NCBI GenBank assembly: GCA_964412115.1
Contig: CAYPMM010000016.1
Span: 1 to 20,860, forward strand
Source of the DNA: HO2-45-28 sp964412115
GTDB lineage: Bacteria > Patescibacteriota > Minisyncoccia > HO2-45-28
Direction: 5' to 3'
DNA length: 20,860 nucleotides
Made by a program: the position numbers and the translations under genes. Below, piece by piece: positions 1 through 6,029 of this stretch; within the stretch, counting starts at the first letter, position 1; the number at the start of each line of letters is the position of its first letter. The notes beneath the pieces were generated by a model, which had not been told where the DNA came from, did no database searches, and saw only the letters and a program-made list of their open reading frames with translations.

Positions 1-76
1 TTGCCCCGAGCCATTCACAACCGAATCTTCAAAGACGGAAAAAATGAATTTTGCGAACTGTTTTTGATAAAAAATA

Positions 77-100
77 ACCCCCTTCTTCCTTGAAGGGGGT
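77..100 (-). terminator. Rho-independent terminator of the small secreted protein gene
   Basis: A perfect 9-bp stem (77-85 pairing with 92-100, C/G-rich) encloses a 6-base loop. On the minus strand it is followed by a T-rich run (TTATTTTTTATC). It begins 13 bases past the TAA of the minus-strand gene. On the plus strand the hairpin is followed by AGCGCTTTCT, with no T-run, so it is oriented for the minus strand. Confidence 0.85.
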
Positions 101-112
101 AGCGCTTTCTGT

Positions 113-412
113 TTACTTACAGCCCGCCGCCTCGTGGACCACTCCGCCGGCGACTCCGAGCATTGTGCCGACGGCATCTCCGCCTCCGCCAAGGACGACC
201 ATGTTGCCTCCCTGGAGGACTTGGTAGAGCACGGGCACGGAGCTCACCGTCTTACCGAGGAACTCGCCTATGGTATGGAACGGCGCCTTCCACGCGTCGC
301 GCGAAGCCTGCACGTTCTTGCCGAAGCATCCGTCGGCGGCGAGCGCAGGCATAGGCACGGCCAGGGTCGCAACGAACGCCGTTGCCGCGAGTACCAAAAA
401 GAGCTTCCTCAT
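113..412 (-). CDS. Small secreted protein, glycine-rich, two cysteines, unknown function
   Basis: The 99-residue product starts at the ATG at 412. That start is chosen over upstream in-frame ATGs because GGGAGGAGG lies 7 bases before it and because residues 1-25 form a classic signal peptide: basic MRK, a hydrophobic core, and a PALA/AD cleavage site. The mature part is about 74 residues, with Cys29 near its N-terminus and Cys98 one residue from the end. A pair able to form a disulfide would nearly circularise the chain. Residues 67-92 are a glycine-rich hydrophobic stretch (QGGNMVVLGGGGDAVG, then MLGVAGGVV). Base composition is about 70% GC over 121-240 by hand count, against 47% for a stretch of dnaG (601-660), and codons mostly end in C or G. 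This could mean optimisation for high expression or foreign origin. With its own consensus promoter, 5' hairpin and terminator it looks like a strongly expressed single-gene unit. I do not recognise the family. A structural surface protein, adhesion peptide or bacteriocin-like peptide are all possible. Confidence 0.8.
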   Translation of the reverse strand: MRKLFLVLAATAFVATLAVPMPALAADGCFGKNVQASRDAWKAPFHTIGEFLGKTVSSVPVLYQVLQGGNMVVLGGGGDAVGTMLGVAGGVVHEAAGCK

Positions 413-446
413 TGCTTTTCCTCCTCCCTGCGAGGGTTGAAAAGAG

Positions 447-464
447 GGGTCTGTAATTAGACCC
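447..464 (-). promoter_or_regulatory. 5'-terminal mRNA hairpin in the leader of the small secreted protein
   Basis: A perfect 6-bp inverted repeat (GGGTCT / AGACCC, 6-base loop) starts two or three bases downstream of the transcription start predicted near 467. A stem at the extreme 5' end of an mRNA is known to protect transcripts from 5'-end-dependent decay, as in the ompA leader. Such a role here is inference. The SD at 420-428 lies outside the hairpin and stays free. Confidence 0.6.
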
Positions 465-473
465 GATTTTTGA

Positions 474-501
474 ATTATAAGCATCGTTCGGAAACAGTCA
501 A
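474..501 (-). promoter_or_regulatory. Consensus sigma-70 promoter for the small secreted protein gene
   Basis: On the minus strand, TTGACT (501-496) and a perfect TATAAT (479-474) are separated by 16 bases. Predicted initiation is near 467, giving a leader of roughly 55 bases with a hairpin and then a strong SD. The same TTGACT-N16-TATAAT arrangement precedes the RRM gene at the right end of the window. Confidence 0.85.
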
Positions 502-505
502 GATG

Positions 506-534
506 TGGATAAAACTTTAAAAATCTGCTAGATT
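506..534 (+). promoter_or_regulatory. Candidate extended -10 promoter for dnaG-rpoD
   Basis: TGC-TAGATT (526-534) fits an extended -10 element, with a partial -35 (TGGATA, 506-511) 17 bases upstream. Initiation would fall about six bases before the dnaG ATG, giving a very short leader. There is no SD. It shares the 134-base divergent spacer with the minus-strand promoter at 474-501. Confidence 0.45.
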
Positions 535-546
535 TTAGATAACAAT

Positions 547-2277
547 ATGTCAACTGATGTTGAAAAAATAAAAGAAAAAATAGACATCGCCGAACTTATA
601 GGCTCGTACGTAAAACTGCAAAAAGCGGGTGTCAACTTTAAAGCGCTTTGCCCGTTTCATAACGAAAAGACCCCGTCTTTTTATGTAACCCCGTCTCGCC
701 AAATTTGGCATTGCTTCGGATGTTCGGCCGGAGGCGACATTTTCCGGTTCGTGATGAATATTGAGGGCATTGAGTTTCCGGAAGCTTTGCGCATTCTGGC
801 CGAAAAAGCGGGCGTAGTTTTGGAAAGGCAAGACCCAAAAATAAGAAACGAGCAGACAAGGCTTTTGGATTTGCTTGAAACGGCGGCGGCATATTACGAA
901 AAAAATCTTTTGGAAAGGAAAGATGTCGGCGGTTATCTAAAAGAGCGGGGAATGGCCGGCGAGACGGCAAAATCATTCCGTTTGGGATACGCCATGAATT
1001 CCTGGGACGGCGTTATCTCGCATTTGCGCAGCGCCGGTTTTAAACAGGAGGAAGCCGAAAAAGCCGGACTTGCCATAAAATCCGAAAAAGAAACCGGCCA
1101 TTACGACCGGTTCCGCGCGCGGATAATGTTTCCTCTTTTTGACGGCGCCGGACGCATAGTCGGTTTTTCCGGAAGAATTTATGAAAAAGACTTGCCGGCA
1201 GCCGGAAGCGGGAAGCCGGAAACAGCGCCGGCGAAGTACATCAATACGCCCCAGACCGCCCTTTACGATAAATCCCGCCTGCTTTACGGTTTCGACCGCG
1301 CTAAAACCGAGATACGCAAAAAAAATTCGGCGATAATCCTTGAGGGGCAGATGGATTTGATAATGTCGCATCAAGCGGGTTTGCTAAACGCCGTTGCTGT
1401 TTCGGGAACAGCTTTGACTCCCCAGCATTTAATAAATCTAAAAAGGCTTTGCGATACGCTGATAATGTCTTTTGACACCGATAGCGCCGGATTTGATGCC
1501 ACCAAAAAAAGCGTTGACCTTGCCGTTTCGGCCGGTTTTGAAATTAAAATCGCTTCAATTTCCGGAGCAAAAGACCCGGCCGACCTCATAAAAGAAAATC
1601 CTCAAAATTGGCATGTAGCGGTGGAACAAGCAAAGCCCTTCGTTTCTTTTCTCTTGGAAACCCTGGCTTTAAAAAATCCGGACCCTCTTTCTTTCAAAAA
1701 AGAAGCCGGACGAGCCGTTTTGCCGCATATAGCTTTAATGCAAAGCGAAATAGACAAAGCCCACTGGGTTGGCGTTACCGCCGGCGCCCTTAAGATGCGC
1801 GAAGAAAACGTTTGGCAGGAGATTTCCCGCTTGCGCCTAAAACCGTCCAAAAAAGCCCCCGATAATGAAAGCGTTTCACCGAAAATACGCAGCCGAAGAA
1901 CCTTGCTTGAAGAAAGGCTAATCGGGCTCGCATCGTTAAAAAGCGCGGACACTGAAGACGAATTTGCCGGGTGCAAACCCGAATGGTTTTCACCCGAGCG
2001 CCGGAATATTTTTGAGTCAATATTATCCGGACTCCAAACCGACGACCACTATGTTAAAAAACTGGCTCTTGAGGCGGAGGTGGTTTATTCGGCAAACGAC
2101 AAACTGTCCGACGAACTGAAAGCGCTGATCAGGGAATTAAAAAAAGAAAATCTCAAAGACACGCTGCTCAAACTAAGCGACTCGGTAAGAAACCTTGAAA
2201 TATCCGGAAATAAAGAAGAACTTGAGAAGAAATTTGACGAATTCAAACTGGTTTCGGCGGAATTGAATTCCATTTGA
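547..2277 (+). CDS. dnaG: DNA primase DnaG
   Basis: This 576-residue protein synthesises the RNA primers for lagging-strand DNA replication and interacts with the replicative helicase. Domains in order: a CHC2 zinc finger with Cys35, His38, Cys56 and Cys59 (spacing C-x2-H-x17-C-x2-C); the RNA-polymerase-like catalytic core, including RFRARIMFPLFD near 188-199; a TOPRIM fold with EGQMD at 266-270 (EGYMD in most primases) and FDTDSAG at 309-315 carrying the metal-binding Asp310 and Asp312; the conserved KDPADLI at 342-348; and a divergent helical C-terminal region, probably the helicase-binding part. Length is normal for the family. The ATG at 547 is chosen because the N-terminal helix before the zinc finger has its usual length. 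No SD precedes it. rpoD follows after 24 bases, the classic primase/sigma-factor pairing. Confidence 0.97.
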   Translation: MSTDVEKIKEKIDIAELIGSYVKLQKAGVNFKALCPFHNEKTPSFYVTPSRQIWHCFGCSAGGDIFRFVMNIEGIEFPEALRILAEKAGVVLERQDPKIRNEQTRLLDLLETAAAYYEKNLLERKDVGGYLKERGMAGETAKSFRLGYAMNSWDGVISHLRSAGFKQEEAEKAGLAIKSEKETGHYDRFRARIMFPLFDGAGRIVGFSGRIYEKDLPAAGSGKPETAPAKYINTPQTALYDKSRLLYGFDRAKTEIRKKNSAIILEGQMDLIMSHQAGLLNAVAVSGTALTPQHLINLKRLCDTLIMSFDTDSAGFDATKKSVDLAVSAGFEIKIASISGAKDPADLIKENPQNWHVAVEQAKPFVSFLLETLALKNPDPLSFKKEAGRAVLPHIALMQSEIDKAHWVGVTAGALKMREENVWQEISRLRLKPSKKAPDNESVSPKIRSRRTLLEERLIGLASLKSADTEDEFAGCKPEWFSPERRNIFESILSGLQTDDHYVKKLALEAEVVYSANDKLSDELKALIRELKKENLKDTLLKLSDSVRNLEISGNKEELEKKFDEFKLVSAELNSI

Positions 2278-2301
2278 ATTTGGTGTAGCATTGATATTTA
2301 C

Positions 2302-3498
2302 ATGCCAAATAATACAAAATCTAAAACTAAATCAAAAAAGGCTTCAGGCCGTCCAAAGTCCAAGTCCGCAAAGATCAAACCCCAAAAAGAACCCAAAGTT
2401 AAATCGTCGGCTAAAAAGTTTTCGCCCAAAACTGAGTTCAGCGATGAAAAAGTTGCCGAATTGATTAAGCGCGGAAAAATACGCGGATTTATAACTTACA
2501 GCGAAATACTTTCCAAATTCCGGCACATTGAGCGCAACATCTTATTTCTTGAAGACCTGTACAGCCGTCTTCAGGAAGCCGGCATTGACGTTGTGGAGGG
2601 CAAAGACCTTTTGGAAGTTGAAGAAAAAAAGCCCAAACAGGCGAAACTGCGCGAAGCCCTTGAGCATTTAGGCACCGATTCCGTCCAAATGTACCTTCGG
2701 GAAATCGGCAAAATAACCCTTTTGACCGCCGATGAAGAAAAAGAGTTCGCCAAAAAAATAGAAAAAGGAGACGAAGATTCCAAAAATAAACTGGCTTTGG
2801 CCAATTTGCGCCTGGTTGTTTCAATCGCCAAGCGCTATGTCGGCCGTTCGCCGAATTTAACCCTTCTGGATTTGATTCAGGAGGGCAACATCGGCCTTTT
2901 TCGCGCGGTTGAAAAATTCGACTGGAGGCGCGGTTTCAAATTTTCCACTTATGCCACTTGGTGGATAAGACAGGCGATTACCCGCGCTTTGGCCGACCAG
3001 GCGCGGACCATCAGGATTCCGGTGCATATGGTTGAGACCATTTCAAAATATCAGCAGGCCGTTCGCCGGCTGACCCAGGATTTGGGGCGGGATCCTTTGG
3101 CCGGGGAAATAGCGGCCGAGATGGGGGTGGAGGTTGAAAAAATACATCACATCCAAAAAATATCCCAAGATACGGTGTCAATTGACGCGCCGGTGGGAGA
3201 CGGCGAAGAAGATTCAACGCTCGGAGAGTTTATCATGGATGAAACAGTCCTGTCTCCGGAGCAGGAATCGGCCCGAAGACTTTTAAAGGACCAGCTTCGC
3301 GAAATTGTAAGCGACCTTACACCCAGGGAACAGAAAATTTTAAAAATGCGTTTCGGACTGGACGACTCCATAACCCACACGCTTGAAGAGGTGGGCAAGG
3401 AGTTTGGCGTGACCCGCGAGCGCATCCGCCAGATTGAAGCCAAGGCTCTTGAGCGCATCCGCCAGCACTCAAAATCCAACAAACTTGAGGGGTATTGA
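2302..3498 (+). CDS. rpoD: Primary RNA polymerase sigma factor (sigma-70 family, RpoD/SigA)
   Basis: This 398-residue protein directs RNA polymerase to housekeeping promoters. Layout: a Lys/Ser/Pro-rich N-terminal tail (1-45), a sigma 1.1-like segment (about 46-105), region 1.2 (DSVQMYLREIGKI, 126-138), region 2 (about 165-240) with DLIQEGNIGL and the -10-recognising FSTYATWWIRQAI, region 3 (about 246-320), and region 4 (335-395) with the -35-recognising helix-turn-helix VTRERIRQIEAKALERIR. The large insert between regions 1.2 and 2 found in E. coli RpoD is absent, as in SigA-type factors. The intact 2.4 and 4.2 motifs agree with the TTGACT/TATAAT promoters seen here. It lies 24 bases downstream of dnaG without an SD of its own. 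Its stop codon is embedded in the -35 element of the next gene's promoter. Confidence 0.97.
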   Translation: MPNNTKSKTKSKKASGRPKSKSAKIKPQKEPKVKSSAKKFSPKTEFSDEKVAELIKRGKIRGFITYSEILSKFRHIERNILFLEDLYSRLQEAGIDVVEGKDLLEVEEKKPKQAKLREALEHLGTDSVQMYLREIGKITLLTADEEKEFAKKIEKGDEDSKNKLALANLRLVVSIAKRYVGRSPNLTLLDLIQEGNIGLFRAVEKFDWRRGFKFSTYATWWIRQAITRALADQARTIRIPVHMVETISKYQQAVRRLTQDLGRDPLAGEIAAEMGVEVEKIHHIQKISQDTVSIDAPVGDGEEDSTLGEFIMDETVLSPEQESARRLLKDQLREIVSDLTPREQKILKMRFGLDDSITHTLEEVGKEFGVTRERIRQIEAKALERIRQHSKSNKLEGY

Positions 3499-3522
3499 CA
3501 TTTATAATTGATTTGGTATTAT
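3495..3522 (+). promoter_or_regulatory. Near-consensus sigma-70 promoter overlapping the rpoD stop codon
   Basis: A perfect TTGACA (3495-3500) is followed after 16 bases by TATTAT (3517-3522). The rpoD TGA lies inside the -35 hexamer. Predicted initiation is near 3529-3530, giving a leader of about 125 bases before the GTG at 3656. Spacer length matches the promoters at 474-501 and 20747-20774. Confidence 0.8.
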
Positions 3523-3528
3523 TCCATC

Positions 3529-3655
3529 GGAAGTTGAACGGTGCGCTTTCTCACATCGGGTGGGATAAAAAGCGGCGCTGGATGCGGTTAGCTCCGACTT
3601 TCCGCTTTGGGGCGGAGAAAAAGGGTCAGCCGCGAGTTTAAAAAGGAGGATAGCC
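3529..3655 (+). promoter_or_regulatory. Structured 5' leader of the 217-aa gene, candidate cis-regulatory RNA
   Basis: The leader can fold into two hairpin domains. The first pairs CGCTTTCTCAC (3544-3554) with GTGGGA plus AAGCG (3560-3565 and 3570-3574), leaving a 4-base bulge. The second closes with GCGGTT (3584-3589) on AGCCGC (3628-3633), contains GAC/GTC (3596-3598 with 3625-3627) and is capped by TCCGC/GCGGA (3601-3605 with 3612-3616). An alternative helix, CTCCG/CGGAG (3592-3596 with 3613-3617), uses the same 3' strand and excludes the cap, as expected of a switching element. An unpaired SD (GGAGG, 3645-3649) follows. I do not recognise a known riboswitch class. Pairings were found by eye, without an energy calculation. 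Confidence 0.45.
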
Positions 3656-4309
3656 GTGGAAGGCAGCCTCAGGCAGTCTCACGAAGTGATGGCAAAAATT
3701 GGAACCAAAACCCCCTGGGGTGATGTTTCAAAAAAGGTTGCGCAAGCGGCAATCGAAAGCATAAGTATAGGAAGAGAATTCGCAACCTTTTTACTGAATC
3801 GCGGGTCGGCAGAGTCCGTTCTGGTTATGGCGTATGCTTTAAACCTGTCATTTGTAGCGCAAGCGTTGCTCAAGCTTTTAGAACCAAAACTTTCAGAGAC
3901 AGAGCTTTTTTACGTGAAAAACGAAGGTCCTAAGATCATCTTGGAGCTCTGGCGGCATGACGAAGCCGCGAGATTTACCGCTAATTCAAATGCAAGAAAG
4001 TATCGGCATAATGCCAAAGTTCTTGAAGAATCCGCAAAAACGAGGCTTACTGACGCCGGAGTTTCAAACGAGAGACAGCAACTTCTTAGCGATCTTGTAC
4101 GTTTTGCCAGCACGCACCATCTCCGCTATTTTCGTTACACCGAAACAAACGTCGTTCATTATAATATGAAAGCGCTTTTAGAGAATGGGGTTTGGACACG
4201 GTTTGAAGAACTTGCAACTTTCCTTGCTGCGCCCGAAGAAATTCAGAAATTTCTTAAACTGGTTCATAATGCGGCAAAAGAACTTCGTCAGAAAGAAGAA
4301 GAGAAATAA
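3656..4309 (+). CDS. Unrecognised 217-residue, mostly helical cytosolic protein
   Basis: The start is GTG at 3656, chosen because AAAAGGAGG ends 6 bases upstream. No comparable SD precedes any later in-frame start. The product has no signal peptide or membrane segment and is predicted all-helical from its heptad-like Leu/Ala/Phe pattern. Polar and charged residues are plentiful, with basic clusters near 114-130 (SNARKYRHNAKVLEE) and a Lys/Glu-rich C-terminus (RQKEEEK). A His/Tyr/Arg-rich patch lies at 153-170 (STHHLRYFRYTETNVVHY). No catalytic motif is recognisable. Promoter, structured leader, strong SD and terminator make it a self-contained single-gene transcription unit, apparently independent of dnaG-rpoD. 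An RNA-binding or regulatory role would fit the leader, but nothing in the sequence proves it. Confidence 0.85.
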   Translation: MEGSLRQSHEVMAKIGTKTPWGDVSKKVAQAAIESISIGREFATFLLNRGSAESVLVMAYALNLSFVAQALLKLLEPKLSETELFYVKNEGPKIILELWRHDEAARFTANSNARKYRHNAKVLEESAKTRLTDAGVSNERQQLLSDLVRFASTHHLRYFRYTETNVVHYNMKALLENGVWTRFEELATFLAAPEEIQKFLKLVHNAAKELRQKEEEK

Positions 4310-4312
4310 GTC

Positions 4313-4344
4313 AAACCCGCCTCGGTTTTACGAGGCGGGTTTTT
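4313..4344 (+). terminator. Rho-independent terminator after the 217-aa gene
   Basis: An 11-bp perfect stem (4314-4324 with 4331-4341) with a 6-base loop is followed by a T-run to 4344. It starts a few bases after the stop codon. It also sits 13 bases beyond the stop of the convergent minus-strand gene. The minus-strand downstream sequence is less T-rich, so bidirectional use is possible but weaker. Confidence 0.9.
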
Positions 4345-4356
4345 AAACTGCAAATA

Positions 4357-6006
4357 TTAAATTTCTATTTTATATATTTTAAACGCTTCGTCTCCGCGCG
4401 GGTTGAGTACGCTTATCGGCTTAATTATGCCGACAGCGCCTCTAAACTCGTCTGTGGGGACTATGTTTGACGACAGAACAAAATAACGATATTTAAATCC
4501 GACTCGTTTATAATAATCGTCTCCATTTTCTTTCAGGTAATTTAAGTAAGTGTCAAAACTTATCACCGGCCAGCCGTGATAAATGTGCAGGCGGTCCAAA
4601 ACCCAAAGCTTCGCTCCGCGGTCAAAATTGCCGTAAGTCACGATCATGGCCGGATACGGCTCAAAGCCCAGTTTTTGCGCGCGCTCCAAAGAGCGGCTTT
4701 GTGTTTCTTCAATAAAATTATATCGCGCGTCAAATCTTATAGCCGGAATTTTTTCCCCGAACTCATTTCGGAAAAAATCTCCGAGCGCGTTATATCCCCA
4801 GTTGTAATTTTCAAAACGGACCTTGGAGGAAAGCCAGGGAGTAGAGCCCGCGGGGTAGTAGGCGATCTGATTATTTGCCGTATAAAAAATTTCAAAGGCG
4901 ATAAATATCATAAAAAGAACGGCTAGCGGCTTTTTTTGCGGGAAAGTCCGGTAAAAATAATCAAGTAAAACCGCCGCGGCCAGCGCCATAAACGGCGTAA
5001 GCATGGTTAAGAAGCGGTATGACGGGCCGATTACGGCAAGAAGCAAAAGCAGATAACCAAAAACAATCAGAATAAAAGCATTTTCTTTAAAAAAATTACC
5101 GCTTTTGGCGAAAACAGACTTCAAGGCCCCGGCAAGCGCCAGCGCAAACACCGCCAAAAACAGCCACGAATTGGAGTTTAAGAGGCGGGGAATAAAACTT
5201 CGCGCGCGCTCGGCCATGGTTCCTATCTCTTTTCCCGGAGCCGTTTTCCACACTTCCGGGTTTTGCCCGAAAATATATGAAAACTGAAAATCAAAATGAC
5301 CGACCGCCTGGTAAAGTTTAAGGTTGTAAATTATTACCGGGCTGAAAATCGCCAAAGACAAAAACGCGCCAAACCAGAGTTTTTTATTCAAAAAATAGTC
5401 TCTTCGGAAAAAAGCGATATAGGTCAAAAACGCCGGCACAAGGACAAACACATTATATTTCGCCAAAAACCCGAATCCCAAAGCGATTCCGGTCCAGACC
5501 AAATAATTTTCCATATCATAAGATTTCAAAAAAAGATACGACGACAGGAGCAAAAAAAAGATCACATAAGCCTCCTGCATTCCCGTTCGCGAGATGTAGA
5601 CGGAATTAAGGGTCGCGGCCATTAAGGCAGCGCTTATGAGGCCGGCCTGAGCGGAGTAAAGCCTTCGACCCAGAAGATATAAAAGATAAACGGATAAAAC
5701 TCCCAAAACCGCCGAAGGAAAACGAATCGCGAAATTATTTTCTCCGAAAATTGAGATTGAGATATTCTGGATAAGAAAAACAAGCGGGGGATGGTCGTGG
5801 AATGAAAGGCGCATCCAGACGGGAACATCGGGGTCCGTCCACTCCCACGGCGTTGTCTGGTCGGCCGCTTCGTCAAAATCCATCATCCCAACCGCTCGAA
5901 AGCCGTAAAAAACCTCGTCGTTTACCGTATCGCCCCGCGAAAGACCCCAAAAGCGCAAAACCGCCGCGAGAACAAGTATTAAAAACAGCCAATGCTTAGT
6001 TTTCAT
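4357..6006 (-). CDS. PMT/ArnT-like GT-C membrane glycosyltransferase
   Basis: A 549-residue polytopic membrane protein of the dolichyl-phosphate-mannose protein mannosyltransferase (PMT_2/ArnT-like) type. Such enzymes move a sugar from a polyprenyl-phosphate donor onto a protein or lipid on the outer face of the membrane. The N-terminal helix (about 5-22) leads into an outward loop with the acidic NDE motif (29-31), the expected catalytic Asp/Glu of GT-C enzymes. HDHPPL (70-75) is a family hallmark, followed by repeated hydrophobic helices and RTGMQEAYVIFF (139-150). The last ~170 residues are a largely soluble outside domain. Length is typical. The ATG at 6006 lies beside a TATAAT with no SD. 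The likely donor-making enzyme, a DPM1-like synthase, is at the right end of the window. Acceptor and sugar cannot be read from sequence. Confidence 0.85.
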   Translation of the reverse strand: MKTKHWLFLILVLAAVLRFWGLSRGDTVNDEVFYGFRAVGMMDFDEAADQTTPWEWTDPDVPVWMRLSFHDHPPLVFLIQNISISIFGENNFAIRFPSAVLGVLSVYLLYLLGRRLYSAQAGLISAALMAATLNSVYISRTGMQEAYVIFFLLLSSYLFLKSYDMENYLVWTGIALGFGFLAKYNVFVLVPAFLTYIAFFRRDYFLNKKLWFGAFLSLAIFSPVIIYNLKLYQAVGHFDFQFSYIFGQNPEVWKTAPGKEIGTMAERARSFIPRLLNSNSWLFLAVFALALAGALKSVFAKSGNFFKENAFILIVFGYLLLLLAVIGPSYRFLTMLTPFMALAAAVLLDYFYRTFPQKKPLAVLFMIFIAFEIFYTANNQIAYYPAGSTPWLSSKVRFENYNWGYNALGDFFRNEFGEKIPAIRFDARYNFIEETQSRSLERAQKLGFEPYPAMIVTYGNFDRGAKLWVLDRLHIYHGWPVISFDTYLNYLKENGDDYYKRVGFKYRYFVLSSNIVPTDEFRGAVGIIKPISVLNPRGDEAFKIYKIEI

Positions 6007-6015
6007 CGTAGTTAT

Positions 6016-6021
6016 ATTATA
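6016..6021 (-). promoter_or_regulatory. -10 element (TATAAT) of the PMT-like gene
   Basis: A perfect minus-strand TATAAT lies 9 bases before the ATG at 6006, predicting a leader of about 3 bases. No convincing -35 is present. It overlaps the plus-strand -10 at 6018-6023. Confidence 0.5.
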
Positions 6022-6023
6022 CT
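6018..6023 (+). promoter_or_regulatory. -10 element (TATACT) of the DUF2079 gene
   Basis: TATACT ends exactly six bases before the ATG at 6030, so transcription would begin at or next to the start codon. No SD is present and the -35 is poor (TTAGTT, 5996-6001, is the best candidate). The spacing is shared with 11504-11509, 16876-16881, 18652-18657 and 20265-20270. Confidence 0.5.
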
Positions 6024-6029
6024 AATGTA

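Noticed and set aside
1..93. Possible 3' end of a plus-strand gene at the left edge (one frame open to a TGA at 91-93)
   Set aside because: Other frames are also open for 40-65 bases, the frame runs into the terminator hairpin, and about 30 residues show no recognisable motif.
134..460. Plus-strand open frame of 108 codons opposite the small secreted protein
   Set aside because: High GC makes all frames open here. The minus strand has promoter, SD, signal peptide and terminator; this frame has none.
413..553. Longer N-terminal extension of the small secreted protein upstream of 412
   Set aside because: It would place the signal peptide internally and read through the SD, leader hairpin and promoter.
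3529..3655. SRP RNA, tmRNA, 6S RNA or a known riboswitch in the rpoD/217-aa gap
   Set aside because: None of the conserved cores I know (for example the SRP GGAA tetraloop helix or the tmRNA tag reading frame) are visible. It is kept only as an unclassified leader.
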